A stretch of DNA of 64,000 bases. Origin: Chlorella sorokiniana. Its lineage: Eukaryota; Chlorophyta; Trebouxiophyceae; Chlorellales; Chlorellaceae. Location of the stretch: NCBI GenBank assembly GCA_025917655.1, contig CP084608.1:2480001-2544000 (forward strand). Direction: 5' to 3'. This document shows positions 36,448 to 48,241 of this stretch, in pieces. Position 1 is the first letter of the stretch; every line of letters starts with the position of its first letter. Below the pieces are notes generated by a model, which made no database searches, was not told the DNA's origin, and saw nothing but the letters and a program-made list of their open reading frames with translations. Made by a program: the position numbers and the translations under genes.

Positions 36448-39400
36448 GTGCCGGGCTCTCGCGCACTGTTCGCAACCCTTTGTGTGGCACTCTCCTGCTT
36501 CTTTCGACTACCGCCAATCGCCGCGTCGGAAGCATCCAAGGCCATGGAGGGCTCGTTCCTGCTGAAGAACGAGAATGGGATCGAGGTGGTGGTGCTTCGG
36601 CGGGGCGCAATAATCCAGAGCCTGCGGGTTCCAGGCAGAGACGGAAGCATAGCCGACGTTGTTCTAGGCTTCGACGACGAGCAGCCCTACAAGGTCGGCC
36701 CCCACTGTAGGCTCGGGCGCGGCGGCGGCAAGTGCTGCTGCTGTTGTGCCGCCGCTCGCCCGCTAGTTCTCCATCCTCCCACTGCCCTGCTGCAGGATGG
36801 CACCTCCCCTACATGGGGGCTGTGGTAGGCCGCGTGGCCAACCGCATCGCGGGTGGAAGGTTTAGCCTGGATGGCAAGGAGTACACGCTTGCACGCAACA
36901 ACGGCCCCAACTGCCTTCACGGTGCGCCGCCGCCAACGGCAGGGCTGCTGCCACCTTCCCACCGTTCCTGCGCAGACCAGGGATGCTGCAGAGGCGTCTT
37001 CTTTGCTGCTTGCTTGGCAATGCGCGCTGCTGCCGAGGATATTGCCGCAGCGGAGCCGCCAGGGGCATCACACGTCTTTTCCTTCCTGCCGGGCGTTCCG
37101 TGTCAGCGGTTGCCTGTCGCTGCCCTTGCAGGCGGCAATGTGGGGTACGACAAGGTGGAGTGGGAGGCGGCTGAGGTGGCAGACGAGAGGGGCCAGGCGG
37201 TTCAGCTGAGCTACACCAGCAAAGATGGAGAGGAGGCAAGCCTCCAGCTGCGCTGCTGCATGGGGGCGGGCTTGGCTTCATTTGTGTGGTGGTTGACATG
37301 TGGCAAGGGTCCGGTGAGGCCGCAGAAACCTTGCGCAGCGCATGCAGCACCGTCTGCCCGGGGTACCTGGGGACGGCGCCGCCGCACTGCGCTGCCCTTT
37401 TGCCGGCACTGTTCAAAACAGTGCCGGCAGATCCCCGGGCTGCCCTGCATACGAGGGCTGAGCTGGACACCTGTCGGTGCGCCGTACGGCTGCAGGGCTT
37501 CCCGGCACGGTGGCGGTACGGGTGCGGTATGTCCTCACCGCAGACAACCGCCTGATCACGGAAATGCGGGCCACGACAGGTGCCTCAGCTGCCAGCGTGG
37601 CCGGCCCCGCGGCTGCAATTTTGCGCAGACAAGCAGACACGCTGATCTTCCAACCACAGGCCGAGGTTGCTGCCCCTGGTTGGCCGTGACCCGCCGCCGT
37701 GTGGCCCTCTCCCTGCCCCTTTGCGTTGCGCCTCCCCCGCAGACCAGCCCACTCCACTCAACCTGGCCCAACATTCGTACTTCAACCTGGCGGGCCACGG
37801 CAGCGGCACGGTGCTGGCCCATCGCCTCACCATCCACGCCGATCACTACACGCCGGTGCGCTGCTGCTGGATGGGGAGAAGGCGCTGCGCTGCGTGCGCT
37901 GGCGGGTCGGCAAGCCAGCAAGCCTGAAAGCATGTCGCCCGGCAGCATCCACGCATCATGCTGGGTGTGCTTTGGCGGGGGCGACAGGCCCTGCCGACAG
38001 CCCCTTGGCACGCTGCCGCGCCAGGCAGCGTGCAGCTACCGGCAGAGCAGATTGCGCGCTGTGGTCCCTGCTGCGCCGCTCTTCTTGACTCACTTTCCAC
38101 CCCCCGCCCTGCCAGGTGGACGACGTGGCGATCCCCACGGGAGAGATCCTGCCTGTGGCGGGCACACCCTTTGACTTCACCTCGCCGCACGCGGTGGGGG
38201 AACGCATCGCCGACGTGCCGGGTGAGCAGCGGGAGCAGAGCCAGGGAGGTCCTTGTTTGTGTAGGCCTTTGGTTGTTTGGGGAAGGGGCCTGCACATTGG
38301 CGAGAAGTTCGACGTGCAAAGCTAGCTGGATGCCGTAAAGCCGTCGGCGAGAACGGGTGAAGTTATGTTGCTTTCACTGTGTTTGTCCACCGTTTACTTT
38401 GACTATATTTGGGTCTGTAGTCTAGGTCGGTGGCGGGTTCATGCGAGACGCGTTGCTGGAATTCTGAGGAATACTGGGGAACTCCGTCTTGTTCGCAATG
38501 AAAAGTAGCTTTTTGGTGCCTTTCTTCTTTTGAATCAATTTGAATCAATGCCTTGAATCTTTTTGAATCAACGCCAGCCATGACTACACATGACTGCACA
38601 TGACTGGCATTGATTCAAAAGAAGAAAGGCGTCGAAATGCTACTTCTCATCGCAAACAAGGGAATTCCATGGAATTCTTGGGAAATCTAAGAATTCCGTG
38701 GAAATCTGAGGATTCTGTTGGTGTTTCTCGATTGTTTGCTTCTTTATCATATCAACAGTTGGACTGCTGGCAGCCTAGCACGCCCGGCAAGCAACGCAAG
38801 GGCAGCGCGCTGCTGGCGCCCGGGCGCTACGCCCCCGGGCGCCGACTGGCGACGGGGCGGCCGTGCTCCCGCCTGCCTGGCTAGCTGCTGTCCGCTGCGC
38901 TCCCCGCTTGCGCAGCGCCGACCTGGAGCCCCTCCCCACCTGCAAACCCCAGCAGGCCCTGTTCCCGGCGGCTACGATCACAACCTGGTGTTGTTCGGTT
39001 TGGGCCCCCAGGCCAGGGAGCGGTGCACGGGCGGCATGGCGTCAGAGACGTGAGCGCCGGCTCCAACAGCCGCTGCAGCTGCCAGCCCTTGCCTGGCCAG
39101 CTGTGACACATGAAGCTTGGCCTGGAGTGGGCTGTGCTTGTGCCTCTTTCACGCCCGTGCCTGGAGGGGAGCCGAGGCCGCCTCCCTCTGCCGGGCGGCA
39201 AACCTGGCCTGCTGGCGAACTGACATCCGTGCTCCGCCCCCCCGCCCCCTTGCATGTTGCTTGCGCCGCCATGGGCAGCCCCCAGCTGGCGGCGACCCTG
39301 GTGGACCCCGCCTCCGGCAGGGGCATGCGCGTGCTGACGACGGCGCCGGGCGTGCAGTTCTACTCCGGCAACTTCCTGGGTGGGTGGGTTGACATCCCAA

Positions 39401-39930
39401 CGCTTGAGTGCCTGCCATCTGGGAGCTGTACGTAGTGGTGCACAGCCCTCCCCCTCACAGTGCCGATAGGGGGCGGCCGCTGCTGCCGTGAGCTGGCCAG
39501 CGGCAGCCACTGACTTGCCAGGCCTGCTTGGAGCCCCACCCGATGCGGCCGCAGCCTTCCAAGCCCCAGTCCTCTAGCCCGGCAGCTGTGCGCTCCCAAC
39601 CCCTGTCCCCCGCTACCTCTGCAGACAGCAGCCTGTTGGGCAAGGGGGCGCTGTGTATGAGAAGCACGCGGGCTTGTGCCTGGAGACGCAGGGCTTCCCG
39701 GACGCCATCAACCAGCCCAGCTTCCCTTCGGGTGAGCCGCCAAAGCGTCACCCTGGCATGGCTCCGTGCAGCACAGCCCTTGCCTGCAGAGGTTGCACCA
39801 AGGCCAGCAGCTTGCAAGGCAACCTTTCCACGTGGCACGCCCGCTCCTGCCCCCTTGCGCAGTGGTGCTGCGGCCAGGGGAGGAGTACAGGCACACGTTG
39901 GAGTATCAGTTCTTTGTTGAGGAGGCGTGA
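36448..39930 (+). CDS. GALM: Aldose 1-epimerase (galactose mutarotase)
   Basis: Interconverts alpha and beta anomers of glucose, galactose and related sugars. Ten exons: 36448-36693, 36796-36921, 37132-37235, 37496-37579, 37743-37855, 38116-38221, 38956-39049, 39279-39379, 39625-39731 and 39863-39930. Phases agree throughout if one base is restored in each of three runs (36806-36809, about 37503, 39644-39648), giving 383 residues. Motifs: [17 protein letters not shown] with the substrate-binding Arg, [26 protein letters not shown] with the catalytic-type His, [37 protein letters not shown] and [15 protein letters not shown] with the catalytic Glu. The start at 36448 adds [20 protein letters not shown], which looks like a secretory signal; ATG 36544 ([12 protein letters not shown]) would give a cytosolic form. 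Intron 3 needs a GC donor at 37236. Intron 6 holds a foldback element. Confidence 0.93.
38456..38698. mobile_element. Foldback (MITE-like) inverted-repeat element in a GALM intron
   Basis: An AT-rich island inside the intron 38222-38955, in an otherwise GC-rich region. The arms 38518-38539 and 38609-38630 are perfect 22-bp inverted repeats (GCCTTTCTTCTTTTGAATCA plus two bases). The match continues outward at about 80 percent (38491-38510 against 38639-38658) and again around GGAATTCT near the ends. A nested pair lies near the tip (AATCAACGCCAGCCATG against CATGACTGGCATTGATT). A perfect 16-bp palindrome, GAATTCCATGGAATTC, is at 38662-38677. There is no coding capacity. The structure fits a small non-autonomous foldback DNA element; a target-site duplication was not identified. 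Confidence 0.6.
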
Positions 39931-40285
39931 CAGCTGAGGGACAGCTGAGGCTCAAGTGTGTTTTGCCAGGGAGCGAGCGTGTTGTGTGCCACCGGAGCCA
40001 CCCGTGTCACCCCCAGAGCCGAGTGTGAAACTTGTATGCGCCTTTGTCAGGCCTCACGCAGCTTTTCGCAAGCTGGCAATTCACAATCAGCGCACGATTT
40101 GCCAGGCTTCTACGAAGCGAGGATGGGTAAGGAAGCAGATCAAGGCTAAGCAGCAGGGTTGAAGCAGTGGGAGAGGTGGGGCTGTGGAGTGGACAAGGCA
40201 ACAAAACTGGTCAGGAGCGCCGAGCGGCAAGTCAACTGGTCAGGCAGAGCGGTAACCGCCGCCCATGAACAGGCGGCGTGCTGGG
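39931..40285. other. Convergent 3' region of GALM and CCHC genes
   Basis: A 355-bp stretch between two converging stop codons that should hold both 3' UTRs. Nothing else was recognised. Confidence 0.4.
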
Positions 40286-41317
40286 TCAGTCTGAGTCGGA
40301 GCCGCTGCTGCTGCTGGAGCCGCTGCTGCTGGAATGCCGCCGCTTCTTCTTCTTCTCCTTGCGGCTCTTCTTTTCCTTGCGGCTCTTCTTCTCCTTGCGC
40401 CGCCGCTTCTCCTTGTCCTTACGCTTCTTCTCCTTCCGCCGCTTCTTCCTGCAAGTCAAGCACCATGCACGCAGCAGTCAGCAGCGTGACGAGGGCTTCC
40501 CAAGGACCGGAGCCCTGGCTAGGACAAACGTGCGGCAGCCAGCCCAGCAACTGCGGCAGCCAGCACATGCGGGCAGCCTCGCAAAGTGGCAGCTGCAGGC
40601 CCCCCCCACACACACATACACGAACACAAAACTCCCCCATCTACCAGGCACCTGCGCCGCTCCTCGTCGCTGCTGTCGTCGCTGAGGCTCAGGCTGCCCA
40701 TGCTGTCCTCGCCGCCGTCGACGGGCTGGGGCAGCGCGGCGGCGGCATCGGCGGCGTCGGCGGCATCGCCGCCGCCCCCGGCAGCACAACGCCGTTGCGG
40801 CACTGCTTGGTGAGGTGGCCCATCTGGCCGCACACCTTGCAGGCGCCGCGGGTGCCGCTGCCCACCGCGCCCTGCTGCTTGGCCATGGCCAGCAGGCTCT
40901 GGTAGTTGGTGATGCTGGTGTCAAAGCCGCCGGTGGCCATGACGGCCTCCGCCGCCGCCTGGCGACGCGCCTGCGTGGCCTTGCGCCCGCCGCCAATGGT
41001 GGGCGCGTTGATGAGCGCCTCCACCCCGTGTTGGTGCCCGCCTGCTGCTCCGTGATGCCAATCACGTTCTCCCACATTGAGTTGCCCTGCAGCGCCGTGC
41101 TCGTACGCACACGGTTCGTGCTGGCCTTGAGCACGCCGCGGGTGCGCACCGTGGCGGGCCTGCAGGGGAGCAGGGTGAAGCCGGGTTGACTACGCAGGGC
41201 CAGCAGAACTCTCGGGGTGGTGCGGCGGCCGAGCTGTCCCCGAAAAGTGGGGTCGGCGGCGCTTTCCCAAGCGTTTACAGCCACTGGGAGTCACGCAGAG
41301 GCCGTGGGAACTCACAT
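40286..41317 (-). CDS. CCHC zinc-knuckle, Lys/Arg/Ser-rich nuclear protein (ZCCHC10/SREK1IP1-like)
   Basis: Probable RNA-binding or splicing-associated nuclear protein. One zinc knuckle, CKVCGQMGHLTKQC (C-x2-C-x4-H-x4-C), at about 40795-40840 is followed by an acidic Ser-rich stretch (GSLSLSDDSSDEERRR) and a basic tail with KKRRKEKKRKDKEKRRRKEK, then KEKKSRKEKKKKRRHSSSS, ending in SSSSSDSD. This order of knuckle, acidic-Ser and KEKK/SR tail matches SREK1IP1 and ZCCHC10. Coding exons are 40652-41159 and 40286-40448. The start appears to be split by an intron: AT at 41317-41316 next to GTGAGT, and G as the first base of exon 41159, giving M-PATVRTRGVLKASTNRV. The internal Met of MWENVIG is the fallback start. 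Single bases are missing in C runs near 41025 and about 40770 (plus strand), giving about 224 residues. Confidence 0.75.
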
Positions 41318-42432
41318 ATTGAGAGGACGGGGCTCGTAGTGCGCGCCGCGCGCTGATTGCTTGCCCTCTGGCGCTGTGCCCTGCTACAGAACCCTTCTTA
41401 GCCTCTGAAGGGCTGGTGTCAAAGCGAGGCTTGCAGCACGGAAGCGGGACACCCAAGTCCCTAGCAGATTCTTGTCGGCGCTGTGTTACCGATCCTGGCG
41501 CAGCGCTAGACAGACAAAGAGAGTAACGACTGCGCTATCGCGTAGCTTCCCTTTCAGTGGCTACCAGGCTGAGCTGGCGGCACCACCGCCGCGGCGCTGC
41601 CGGCCTACTCCCAGCAGCACGCTGAGAGCACTTCTGGAACATGCTGCTCGCAGCGGTTTGCTCTGGGGATGTACGCCTTCACTCAGTTTCAAACTTAAGG
41701 AGCAGCTGATTCATTTGACCGCTGGAAAATGTATCGTCGAGCACGCGTCTTGAAGCCTCTTCCCCAAGTGGCTTGAAGGAGGGTTGCCCTCCGCAAAATG
41801 CCAATCATTGATCCATGCTACCAGAAACGGAAATTTTTGGTGGTTTTCGGGATTGGACAGTCTGCAGAAGGCTGCGCCCTGAGCTGAGATTGAAGTTCCT
41901 GGCACAGCGGGGACTGCCTGTCCTGTGCTGTCTGTCCAGTTGCAGGTGCAGGTTGAGCCAATTCTGCAGCCTTGTTTCCGATGCTGTTGGCATGTGCTTG
42001 AGTCTGCCGGACATGTTCACTCTAGAAAAGCATGAGAAACCTGAACTCCGGGCGGGAAAAGGGCGGGGATACGACCTCTCAACGACAAGCTGCCTCTGAC
42101 AGGGCTGCAGCCGTTCGATAACTGAGTGTGAGCGGGTGAAAATGCACTGGCGGAACTGGCAGGAGGTGCATTGGATTGTGGCGCATCTGGGCGCCGCTTC
42201 TTGTCTTTCCAACGCAGAGGACAGCACCATTTCGCCAACGCTTGAATGTTTCAGTGTCGCAAGGTTTCGTAGTGCGTCGATTGTTTTGGGCTTACCGCCT
42301 GGTGTCTTGCACAAGGAGTTCAGGAGCGGTTTGGCGTTTTAGGCCCATGGTTTCGCTTTCCAGTCTGTTGTGATTGCAATCACAATTGGCCAGAGCTTGC
42401 TGAGCAGCAAGCTCGCCGGCTGCCCCGCCATT
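41318..42432. promoter_or_regulatory. Divergent upstream region of CCHC and rhodopsin kinase genes
   Basis: About 1.1 kb between two outward-facing genes, with lower GC from about 41690 to 42370. GCGGGAAA at 42052-42059 matches the E2F consensus in reverse, 370 bp before the rhodopsin gene. I see no gene here; the open stretches of 60 to 170 codons look like chance. Confidence 0.35.
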
Positions 42433-45400
42433 ATGCCCGCTAAGGGTGCCCCCGGGCGCACCCGCTTGCTCAGAGGAGTTGGTGGAGCAGCAACCCGATA
42501 AGCGCCTGCACTTCTCAAAGAGTGCGGCCTATGTAAGGTGCGGAGGGTTGTGTTTCTGGTGGCAGCAGCGTGGCCTTCCGTTGCCTCCCTGGCAGCTCGA
42601 CACTGTCTGTGCGGTTTGTGCATGGCAAGGTATGCCCTGTCGGCCATGCCGAGCGCGAGCGGGACACGCCGCTTGCGGGTGACGGCGGCGCAGCCTTGCG
42701 GCGGCACCACTCACTGCTTGCCCGCATTCCGGTCCCACACGCAGCATCAGCGCGCTGTCGTACGCCTTCTGGATCCTCTACATGTGCCAGCATACCGACC
42801 CGGAAGCCGCCGAGAAGTTCTACTCGCAGGTGAGGCTGCAAGGTTGGCGCAGCAGCCGGGAGGAGCGGGCGCCCGCTAGCAGCATCGCTTGCTGCTGCAC
42901 CGCTGCCCATCCCAGCTCTGCGCCCCAGCCCAAGAGCTGCCGCCCCTCTGCGCCCTGCCCACCCTCCGTTTCAGGTCCCCGAAGCCCTGTACATGTGGCC
43001 CATGATTGCCTTTGCCACCGCCATCCTGCTCAACCTGCTGTCCATGGCGTTTGAGCGGCGCCCCGTCAAGCGCCAGCTCTGCTTCCTCGCCGTCTTCATC
43101 TCCGGCGTCGCGTTCGTGTACGAGTTCCTGGCCTGGCAGCAAGTGGCGCCCGTCTACCTAACAGCCGCGGGCGGCCCATCTCGCTGCTGAGGCGCGCAGC
43201 TGCCCCTGGGTGCTGCCACCACCCTGGAACCACTGCGCAGAACCCAGCAGCCCCTGGGTTGCGGAAGTGCTGCTCTTGTATCCACACACACACCAGCTTG
43301 CATGCCGCGCCTCCGTCGCTCCTTCAACAACCCCCCGCCACACACACCACCCCCACCCCCACCCCTGCAGATATGTGATGTGGGCCCACGCCACGCCCCT
43401 CATGCTCTACGCCCTCTCCATGATCTCCGACTTCAGCGCCGCCCAGGTGGGGCAGACCATCGCCGTGGACATCGTCATGATTGTCACCGTCATCCCCGGA
43501 GAGCTCATCCCAGGTGCCGCATCTTTCATGTTGTTGATGCTGCGGGCCTTGTGATGCCTGTGCCGGCCCCCGCTTTCCTGCTCCTGCGCACATGCCTTCT
43601 CCCTGCTGGCCCTGGTTGCCTGCATGGGTCTTTCCGCTCTGCCTCGCAACAGCCCAGCTGCTGCTGGAGGGATGGCTGTGCTTGGTTGTGGGTGGGTGGA
43701 GGCCGGTAGGCACGCGTGCCGCTGGCCCTGGCCACCACTGTTTCCACCCCTTGCTGCCCCCTAACCCTCCCACCCACCCACCCAATGCTGCCTGTGCGCA
43801 GCTTGGCACCGCTGGATCTGGAACTTCATCTCGTGCGCTGTCTACCCCTACATCTTCCACCAGGTGCGCCCCTCAACCCCCACCCCCACCTGTGCACCTG
43901 CTGGCCCCGCCGCCCCTGGCTGCTGCCAGGGGGGTCAGCATTACCTGCTCTGAACAGGCAGAGATTCAGCCCTCCGTGCCCGGTCGTCTCCTCACACTTC
44001 ACCTCCCTCTCAGCCGTCCGCTGCTCCCTCTGCTGACAAGGCCCCCCTCCCCTCCCTGATCTGCCTTGACCTGCTCAACAGCTGTGGACAATGTACTCGG
44101 CCGCCATCGCCGAGGCGCGGATGGACGGCACCCAGGCCTCGCTGCGCATGCTGCGCAACGTCACCGTCGTCTTCTGGTCCGTCTTCCCGCTCGTGTGGGT
44201 GCTGGTGCAGGTGGGTCGTGCACCGAGCATGAGGGGGATGCTGTGTCTGTACCATGCAGAGGGCCAGCCGGGCTGAGCTGGGCGACTAATGTGCGCTCAA
44301 TTGAGCGCTCGACAGAGGGCTTGTGCTGGCGAAGGTTCGCGGCACAGCGCGGACACAGCGGCTTCATTTCACGCCGTGCAAATCCGCAAATACCCTCCCG
44401 CGCGCCGCGCCCCCTTTCAACACACCGCCTTCAAAACGCCCCCCCACCACCACCACCACACACCCACCCACACACTCTGCCGCCCTTCCGCAGCTGGACT
44501 GGGTGTCTCTGTTCACCGAGGAGCTGCTGTGGTGCGTGGCTGACACGTGCGGCAAGATCTTCTTCTCCTCCACCCTGCTCCACTCCAACTTCATGTCGAT
44601 AGAGCACCGCCGCATGGTGGCCATGCGCGTGGTGGAGGAGGCCAACCGGTGGGCCGCTGCGCGCGGGCGCTGTGCTGTGTCGCGGGGCGGGTTGGTGCGG
44701 CGTACGGCCATGAATGATTTGGGTGGCTAGCTGTTCCTGGTTTGCGTTTGAGGATCGGCGCAGAGCAGCGGCGTGGGCGATGCCAGCTCCCCTGGTACAA
44801 TCTCCGCAAATCTCGCTCAGCTGTGACAGCTAATGCTGGCGGGGGCATATTGGATCCTTGCCCTTCCCAGCATGGCGACATGCAGCGTCGGGGCAGCTTT
44901 TCCGCCCCATCCCACCCCAACCTCTCACCCACTCTGACTGTACCGTGGTGTACCGCCATGTACCGCACCGCAGCATCAAGGTCATTCACGAGCTGCGCCA
45001 GCTGCTGGAGCAGAAGGAGTCGTTCATTGCCACCATGAGCCACGAGCTGCGCACCCCCTCAACGGCATCATCGGCCTAAGCAACGTGCTGCTCATGGATG
45101 CAGGTGTGTGTGTGTGTGCGTGTGTGGGGGCGGGCGGCGTGCGACCTGCGCAGGTGACGTTTTTGTTTGTGGCTCTTGCACAGGCGGTACCGGTCTGGTT
45201 CTGGTCTGCAAGAGTGTGCGCTTGTGCACATGGGCGCGGTCGTGGGGAGGGGCCTGCACAGCTCACCAGTTGCCGACCCTGTGTCGTTATTACGACAATG
45301 GCCACGACCGCCAGTCTCAGCGCCGCGCTCACTCTGCAGATGCCGCAGTGCCTTCGCCCCGCGAGCTGCGCGCAGTCGCCCGCCGCCGACTGCCGTCGCT

Positions 45401-48210
45401 CGTGTTCCCACCCTTCATTACTGCAGATACGATGCCGGCCGACACCGTCAAGACGCTGACCACGATCCGCAACAGCGGTGCGCGCCTGCTCAACCTCATA
45501 AACGACATCCTGGACGCGGCGGCGCTTCGCAAGGTGGGTGGGCGTCGTGAAAGGGCTGCGGAGTGATGGCTGCCACATTGGTGTCGGGAGAAGGTTGGGG
45601 TGCTGGAGGGTAAGGAGGGAAAGAGATCGTTGCGAGGATGGCAGGGGCAGCGTGGAAGGCCACGAACACGGCATCAGGCCTGCGATGTCGTTGCAGCGCC
45701 GGTCCCGGCCTTCCCCACCCCTTGCTCCCCCCTCCCCTTTGACCTGCCACCTGCCAGCCGCTGCCGTGCGCCGTTTTCTGGCACTTCTGTTCCGCCCGCC
45801 GACCTTTCTCTGTGCGTTTCGCGTCGCAGGGCAAGCTGACTGTGCGTCACGGCAAGGTCAACCTGCGGCATGTGGCCGACGACGTGTTGGACCTGGCCGC
45901 CGCCCTGGCCAAGCCGGGCGTGTCGGTTCGCAACCGCATCGGGGCGCACATCCCGCAGGTGCGCTGCGCACGCTGGGCCCTCGCTCATGATGGCAGCGGG
46001 GCAGGGCACCATTCCCTGATCCAGCTGGCCGGGGGCAGGCAAAGAAGGGGAGAGCACCTTTGGGTGCAACGGTGCTGCCCGGCTGGCTGGCTGGCTCGTG
46101 GGCAGGAGGAGCTCCATGGCACTGAGCAAGCTGCCGCCTCTGTGACAGGGGCCCGTCTGCGGCCGCATGTCTGCCAGCCGGCACCGCCAGTCGCATCCTC
46201 GCATGCACGCCCCTCTTCGCATATTCCCATGCCGAGCCCCACGCACAGAGCATCCCTCCCTTTTCTTCTGCCCACAGCTTGATTTCCAGCCTGACAGGCC
46301 ATCCACAACACTTGCCGCTGCGTGCCGCTCCCCCGCTGTCCGCTCTCAAACAAAATAAAGAAGAGACGTTCTTTTTGTGTTTCTGCAGGTGGTCGGGGAC
46401 ACCAGCCGCATTGTTCAGGTGCTCTACAATCTGGTGGGGAACGCGGCCAAGTTCACGGAGAGGGTGAGGAGCGCCGGGTTGTGTGTTCAGCAGCAGCGTG
46501 CGCAGTGCATTCCCCTGTCTGCCTTCAGTTTACCACCTGCAGCAGGGCGGCACCCTGCCGCCGTTGCTGCTCTTGCTCCTAGGCCCCCCACAAACAAACT
46601 CGCACGCTCGTGCGCGCACTGGGCGCCACTTGATGGCGCTGCTGCTGCAGAACAACCAGGCATGCTGTTTCCGTTCCAACCCTGCCGCCGCTCCCCCCCT
46701 GCAGGGCGACATCTGGGTGGATGCCGTGCTGTCCAAGGGCGGCGACGTGGTGGCCGTGTCGGTTCACGACACCGGCATCGGCGTCCCCGCCCACAAGCTG
46801 GACGACATCTTCGCGCCCTTTGCGCAGGTCCGCGCGCGTGTGTGTGTGTGTGTGTGTGTTTAGGGGGTGCTGTTTGTTTGGTGTGGGTGGGTGGGAAGGC
46901 AGGCGCTGCGCTGACCTTGCCATACCCACAGGCCGCCTCTCTCCGCCTCACAAAGAGCTCCCCATCAAGCCCCCTCCTCGCTACACACACCAGCCCCGCC
47001 TCCCACCCCCACCGCCCCAGGTCGACATGTCGACCACGCGGCGGTACGGCGGTACAGGCCTGGGCCTCAACCTGGTGAAGCAGCTGGTGGAGCGCACGGC
47101 GGCCAGATCAGCGTCGCCTCCCGACCCGGCCGCGGCTCCGTGTTCACCTTCACGCTGAGGGTGAGAGGGGTGGGATGGGTAGTGTGTGTGTTCTGGGTGT
47201 GTGTGTGTGTGTGGGGGGGTAGTTCGCTGAGGTGGTGGCTGCTGAGGCTTGTTGAAGTCGTGCCTGGACAGCAGCGGCCTCCCAGGTTGCCGCGGAAGCG
47301 CGCCGCCCGGCGCAGCGTGCCTGGCTGCTGGCTGCCACCGCGCTGCTTGGAAGCAGCCGCCGCGGTGCCGGCCGCCCACCACACCAGCTGGTGTGCCCAC
47401 CCGCCTGGTGTGCATGCGCTTGCTGGGTCCCCCACCCGCCTTGCTGCATTATCATCATCATCATCCTGGCTGCGCAGGCGTGGCGGGACGGCGAGGCAAC
47501 CCCTGGGCCAGTCTCTGCAGAGGAGCGGCGGCGGCTGCAGGCGGCGGCGCGGCATGCTGCGCACGAGGCTGACCAAGAGCTGCATGGGGTGCGCTTTGTT
47601 TCAGTTTCATTGCACCTTCCCAGGGAACAGGGGCTACCCGGGAGGGCGGCGTATGGGGCGGGCCCGACGCTCCGCTGTGCTATGAGGGAGCTTGTGGCAC
47701 ACAGATCCCTCCCGCTGCTGGTGCGAATGCGGCGGCAGTGACAGGCGGGCCCTGGTGTGCAGCATGCAGCCCAAGTGTGATGCCGGTCCACGGCACAGGC
47801 GGCAGCGCAAGCCCCCACCGTTGGCAATGCCGCCGCGAACCTGCGCTGTCAGCGCTGTCTGCCCCCTCCCTCGCCTCCATCAGGCCCATGCAGCTGCCTG
47901 CACCTGTCACCCCTCAACCCGCACACCCCTGCATGCACCTCCCCTCAACCTCTTCTCTCAACCGTTTGATCCGCCTCAGGCCGAGGATGGAGAGGATGCG
48001 CCGCTCCTGCGTGGCGACGACCCGCCCGGGCGCTCGGCTGCTGCCGCCGCCGCCGCCTTCGGCCGCCGCGACTCGGAGGCGGACCTGACGGCGCGGCTGA
48101 GCCACGACGCGCAGCCGCACAACATGCTGCAGCGCCTGTCGGGTGAGCGGCTGTGGCTTTGCGGGGGCGACGCGGCAAAGAGGTTACAGTGCTGGGTCCT
48201 TGGGGGGCCG

Positions 48211-48241
<31 letters not shown>

